Source: Enterococcus_I eurekensis (GTDB lineage Bacteria > Bacillota > Bacilli > Lactobacillales > Enterococcaceae). From it: a DNA stretch of 64,000 nucleotides. The position numbers were made by a program, and so were the translations under genes. Every line of letters starts with the position of its first letter. The stretch's first letter is position 1. Location: contig NZ_JBHSGT010000043.1 in NCBI RefSeq assembly GCF_042654605.1, positions 117,173 to 181,172 of the forward strand, written 5' to 3'. Under the pieces are notes generated by a model. It was not told the origin of the DNA, ran no database searches, and saw only the letters and a program-made list of their open reading frames with translations. Of this stretch, positions 62,313 to 64,000 are shown piece by piece.

Positions 62313-63639
62313 ATAAAGTCCGTATAATTGTGTAAAAGTAAAAAGGCCATATAACAGTCCTTTTACGGTACAATGTTTTTAACGACAAAAACATACCCAG
62401 GAGGACTTTTACATGACCCAAGTACATTTTACACTGAAAAGCGAAGAGATTCAAAGCATTATTGAATATTCTGTAAAGGATGACGTTTCTAAAAATATTT
62501 TAACAACGGTATTTAATCAACTAATGGAAAATCAACGAACAGAATATATTCAAGCAAAAGAATATGAACGAACAGAAAACCGACAAAGTCAACGAAATGG
62601 CTATTATGAGCGCAGCTTTACGACACGTGTAGGCACGCTAGAATTAAAAGTACCCAGAACACGTGATGGCCATTTTTCACCCACAGTGTTTGAACGTTAT
62701 CAACGAAACGAAAAAGCCCTCATGGCTTCAATGTTGGAAATGTATGTATCAGGCGTTTCAACTCGTAAAGTATCAAAAATTATGGAAGAACTTTGTGATA
62801 AATCCGTCTCTAAGTCCTTCGTTTCTAGCTTAACAGAACAGCTAGAACCTATGGTTAACGAGTGGCAGAATCGTTTATTATCAGAAAAAAATTATCCTTA
62901 CTTAATGACCGATGTACTCTATATAAAAGTACGAGAAGAAAATCGAGTACTCTCAAAAAGCTGTCATATAGCGATTGGAATAACCAAAGATGGCGACCGT
63001 GAAATTATCGGCTTCATGATTCAAAGTGGCGAAAGCGAAGAGACCTGGACAACATTTTTTGAATACCTAAAAGAACGCGGTTTACAAGGTACGGAACTCG
63101 TTATTTCTGATGCGCACAAAGGATTAGTCTCTGCCATTAGAAAATCCTTCACCAACGCAAGTTGGCAAAGATGCCAAGTTCACTTCCTAAGAAATATCTT
63201 TACCACCATTCCTAAAAAAAATTCAAAATCTTTCAGAGAAGCTGTTAAAGGAATTTTTAAGTTCACAGATATTAACTTAGCGCGTGAGGCTAAAAATCGA
63301 TTGATTCATGATTATATCGATCAACCAAAATATTCAAAAGCTTACGCATCATTGGATGATGGATTCGAAGACGCCTTTCAATATACCGTACAAGGAAATT
63401 CCCACAATCGACTAAAGAGTACCAATCTAATTGAACGACTGAATCAAGAAGTACGCAGAAGAGAAAAGATTATTCGCATCTTCCCCAATCAAACATCAGC
63501 CAATCGCTTAATTGGAGCCGTTCTTATGGACCTGCATGATGAATGGATTTATTCTTCAAGAAAATACATTAATTTTGATAAGTAGAAATGGTAAAAACAT
63601 TGTATAGCATTTTACACAGGAGTCTGGACTTGACTTTAT
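62313..63639 (+). mobile_element. Complete IS256-family insertion sequence
   Basis: Ends carry ATAAAGTC in inverted orientation (62313-62320 and 63632-63639) and a second shared AAGTCC/GTGTAAAA block. Contains one intact transposase gene. A truncated relative sits at 48.96-49.61 kb. No target duplication is obvious (ATAAAAAG left, TATGACCT right). Confidence 0.9.
62413..63585 (+). CDS. IS256-family (mutator-type) transposase
   Basis: 390 aa, full length. Catalytic acidic residues are expected in LMTDVLYIKV and LVISDAHKGL and in STNLIERLNQEVRRR; the C-terminal region is typical of the family. AGGAGG lies before the ATG. Intact, so probably active. Confidence 0.95.
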   Translation: MTQVHFTLKSEEIQSIIEYSVKDDVSKNILTTVFNQLMENQRTEYIQAKEYERTENRQSQRNGYYERSFTTRVGTLELKVPRTRDGHFSPTVFERYQRNEKALMASMLEMYVSGVSTRKVSKIMEELCDKSVSKSFVSSLTEQLEPMVNEWQNRLLSEKNYPYLMTDVLYIKVREENRVLSKSCHIAIGITKDGDREIIGFMIQSGESEETWTTFFEYLKERGLQGTELVISDAHKGLVSAIRKSFTNASWQRCQVHFLRNIFTTIPKKNSKSFREAVKGIFKFTDINLAREAKNRLIHDYIDQPKYSKAYASLDDGFEDAFQYTVQGNSHNRLKSTNLIERLNQEVRRREKIIRIFPNQTSANRLIGAVLMDLHDEWIYSSRKYINFDK

Positions 63640-63640
63640 T

Positions 63641-63712
63641 ATGACCTTTCTTTTTGATATTGAAACAATTCCAACTTTAGTAAGAGATATTATTATTATT
63701 GTAGGTGGGTGA
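63641..63712 (+). CDS. SHP-type quorum-sensing pheromone-like ORF
   Basis: 23 codons, MTFLFDIETIPTLVRDIIII plus VGG, stop. The last eight residues DIIIIVGG equal the mature streptococcal SHP3 pheromone, and an Rgg gene is nearby. The Asp at position -8 and terminal GG are the family's hallmarks. The ATG begins one base after the IS256 end and has no ribosome site at normal distance, so the native start has probably been lost or displaced by the IS. Confidence 0.6.
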   Translation: MTFLFDIETIPTLVRDIIIIVGG

Positions 63713-63743
63713 AAACAGATTATTTAACAAAATTTAAAGTTAT

Positions 63744-63772
63744 TTGACGGCGTGAAAATGTTGTTTTAAATA
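63744..63772 (+). promoter_or_regulatory. Promoter for the RiPP-precursor-like ORF
   Basis: TTGACG (63744-63749), 17-bp spacer, TAAATA (63767-63772), 27 bp before the GTG start. Possible Rgg target. Confidence 0.6.
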
Positions 63773-63799
63773 AAATAAACTATACGAGGAGGGGTACAA

Positions 63800-63886
63800 G
63801 TGGATAAAATTATTGACTTGTCATCATTAGCTGAGGTAGAAGTATCATCCATGCAGATGGGAAACAGCTGGCAGACTTGGAACTAA
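63800..63886 (+). CDS. 28-residue RiPP-precursor-like peptide
   Basis: GTG start after GAGGAGGGGTACAA, a strong ribosome site. Sequence MDKIIDLSSLAEVEVSSMQM then GNSWQTWN: an acidic leader-like N-terminus and a short polar core with two Trp. No signal peptide. A short leader/core peptide next to an Rgg/SHP pair matches the layout of streptococcal radical-SAM RiPP operons. A modifying enzyme is not in the window, so this is inference. Confidence 0.55.
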   Translation: MDKIIDLSSLAEVEVSSMQMGNSWQTWN

Positions 63887-63890
63887 AATA

Positions 63891-63920
63891 AAAAGCACAG
63901 TCTAAAATGACTGTGCTTTT
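63891..63920 (+). terminator. Terminator or attenuator after the precursor ORF
   Basis: A perfect 12-bp stem (AAAAGCACAGTC / GACTGTGCTTTT) with a 6-nt loop, followed by TT and an AGGAGGT ribosome-like site (63923-63929). After that site every plus-strand frame stops within about 10 codons; bases 63930-64000 hold no gene I can support. Confidence 0.85.
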
Positions 63921-64000
63921 TTAGGAGGTATATTAAACCTGAATAATTCATACCTTTTATAAAGGGCTAAATTTTATCAATCATCTGTTTCATTTTATGG

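Noticed and set aside
62300..63650. Target-site duplication of the complete IS256 element
   Set aside because: Flanking octamers (ATAAAAAG and TATGACCT) do not match, so none is claimed.
63967..64000. End of a minus-strand gene
   Set aside because: Only about ten residues before a TAG are visible; too little to support a gene.

Overview
The window is a chromosomal segment of a low-GC Gram-positive coccus of the Lactobacillales, most likely Enterococcus or a close relative. The evidence is the str and S10-spc-alpha ribosomal gene order, a zinc-type S14, a complete deo/nucleoside-salvage locus, an L17 downstream element, a lactococcin-972-type bacteriocin locus and an Rgg/SHP pheromone locus. 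The species is inferred and could not be checked by search. No rRNA or tRNA gene was seen.

Layout. Bases 1-356 hold the end of a tyrosine recombinase that abuts the 3' end of guaA, a known island integration hotspot, so an integrated element probably lies to the left. Bases 424-3800 hold guaA, coaA (both minus strand) and a methyltransferase. Bases 3804-15414 are a nucleoside catabolism and uptake locus: LacI-type regulator, pdp, deoC, cdd, BMP lipoprotein, ABC ATPase, two permeases, deoB, punA and deoD. Bases 15413-16075 carry a tandem array of ~122-bp hairpin repeats. gpmA and rpiA follow on the minus strand, then rpsL-rpsG-fusA-tuf. Bases 22581-25485 are a vitamin B6 module (MocR regulator divergent from a PdxK-type kinase and an ECF S-component). 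Bases 25549-39740 are the S10-spc-alpha cluster (rpsJ to rplQ), followed by the L17 downstream element, ecfA1-ecfA2-ecfT and truA. Further copies of the hairpin repeat sit directly after the ecfT and truA stop codons.

From 43.7 kb the window becomes accessory. An IS3-family element is followed by two related secreted-protein/ABC-exporter modules. Module 1 (45.2-48.7 kb) is a lactococcin-972-like bacteriocin with its ABC ATPase and large membrane protein. Module 2 (49.6-53.5 kb) is a 150-residue secreted protein with a four-gene ABC system. An AgrC/AgrA-like kinase and LytTR regulator (53.7-55.7 kb) are followed by a 72-residue secreted peptide and a 53-residue two-helix membrane protein. Three promoters, upstream of the two secreted proteins and of the small peptide, each carry a pair of 9-bp LytTR boxes 21 bp apart, always 32 bp before the -10 hexamer, so they look like one regulon. 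Module 1 once had its own kinase: its promoter and first ~19 codons survive, cut off by an IS256-type fragment.

The right end holds a YfhO-type membrane protein, a glutathione-dependent formaldehyde detoxification pair (adhC-type dehydrogenase and S-formylglutathione hydrolase), and an Rgg-type regulator. A complete IS256-family element separates this rgg from a short ORF ending in DIIIIVGG, the mature sequence of streptococcal SHP pheromones, and from a 28-residue RiPP-precursor-like ORF. Several accessory genes look damaged: rgg and the bacteriocin lack a normal start codon, the SHP ORF begins at the IS edge, and one gene now ends inside an IS.
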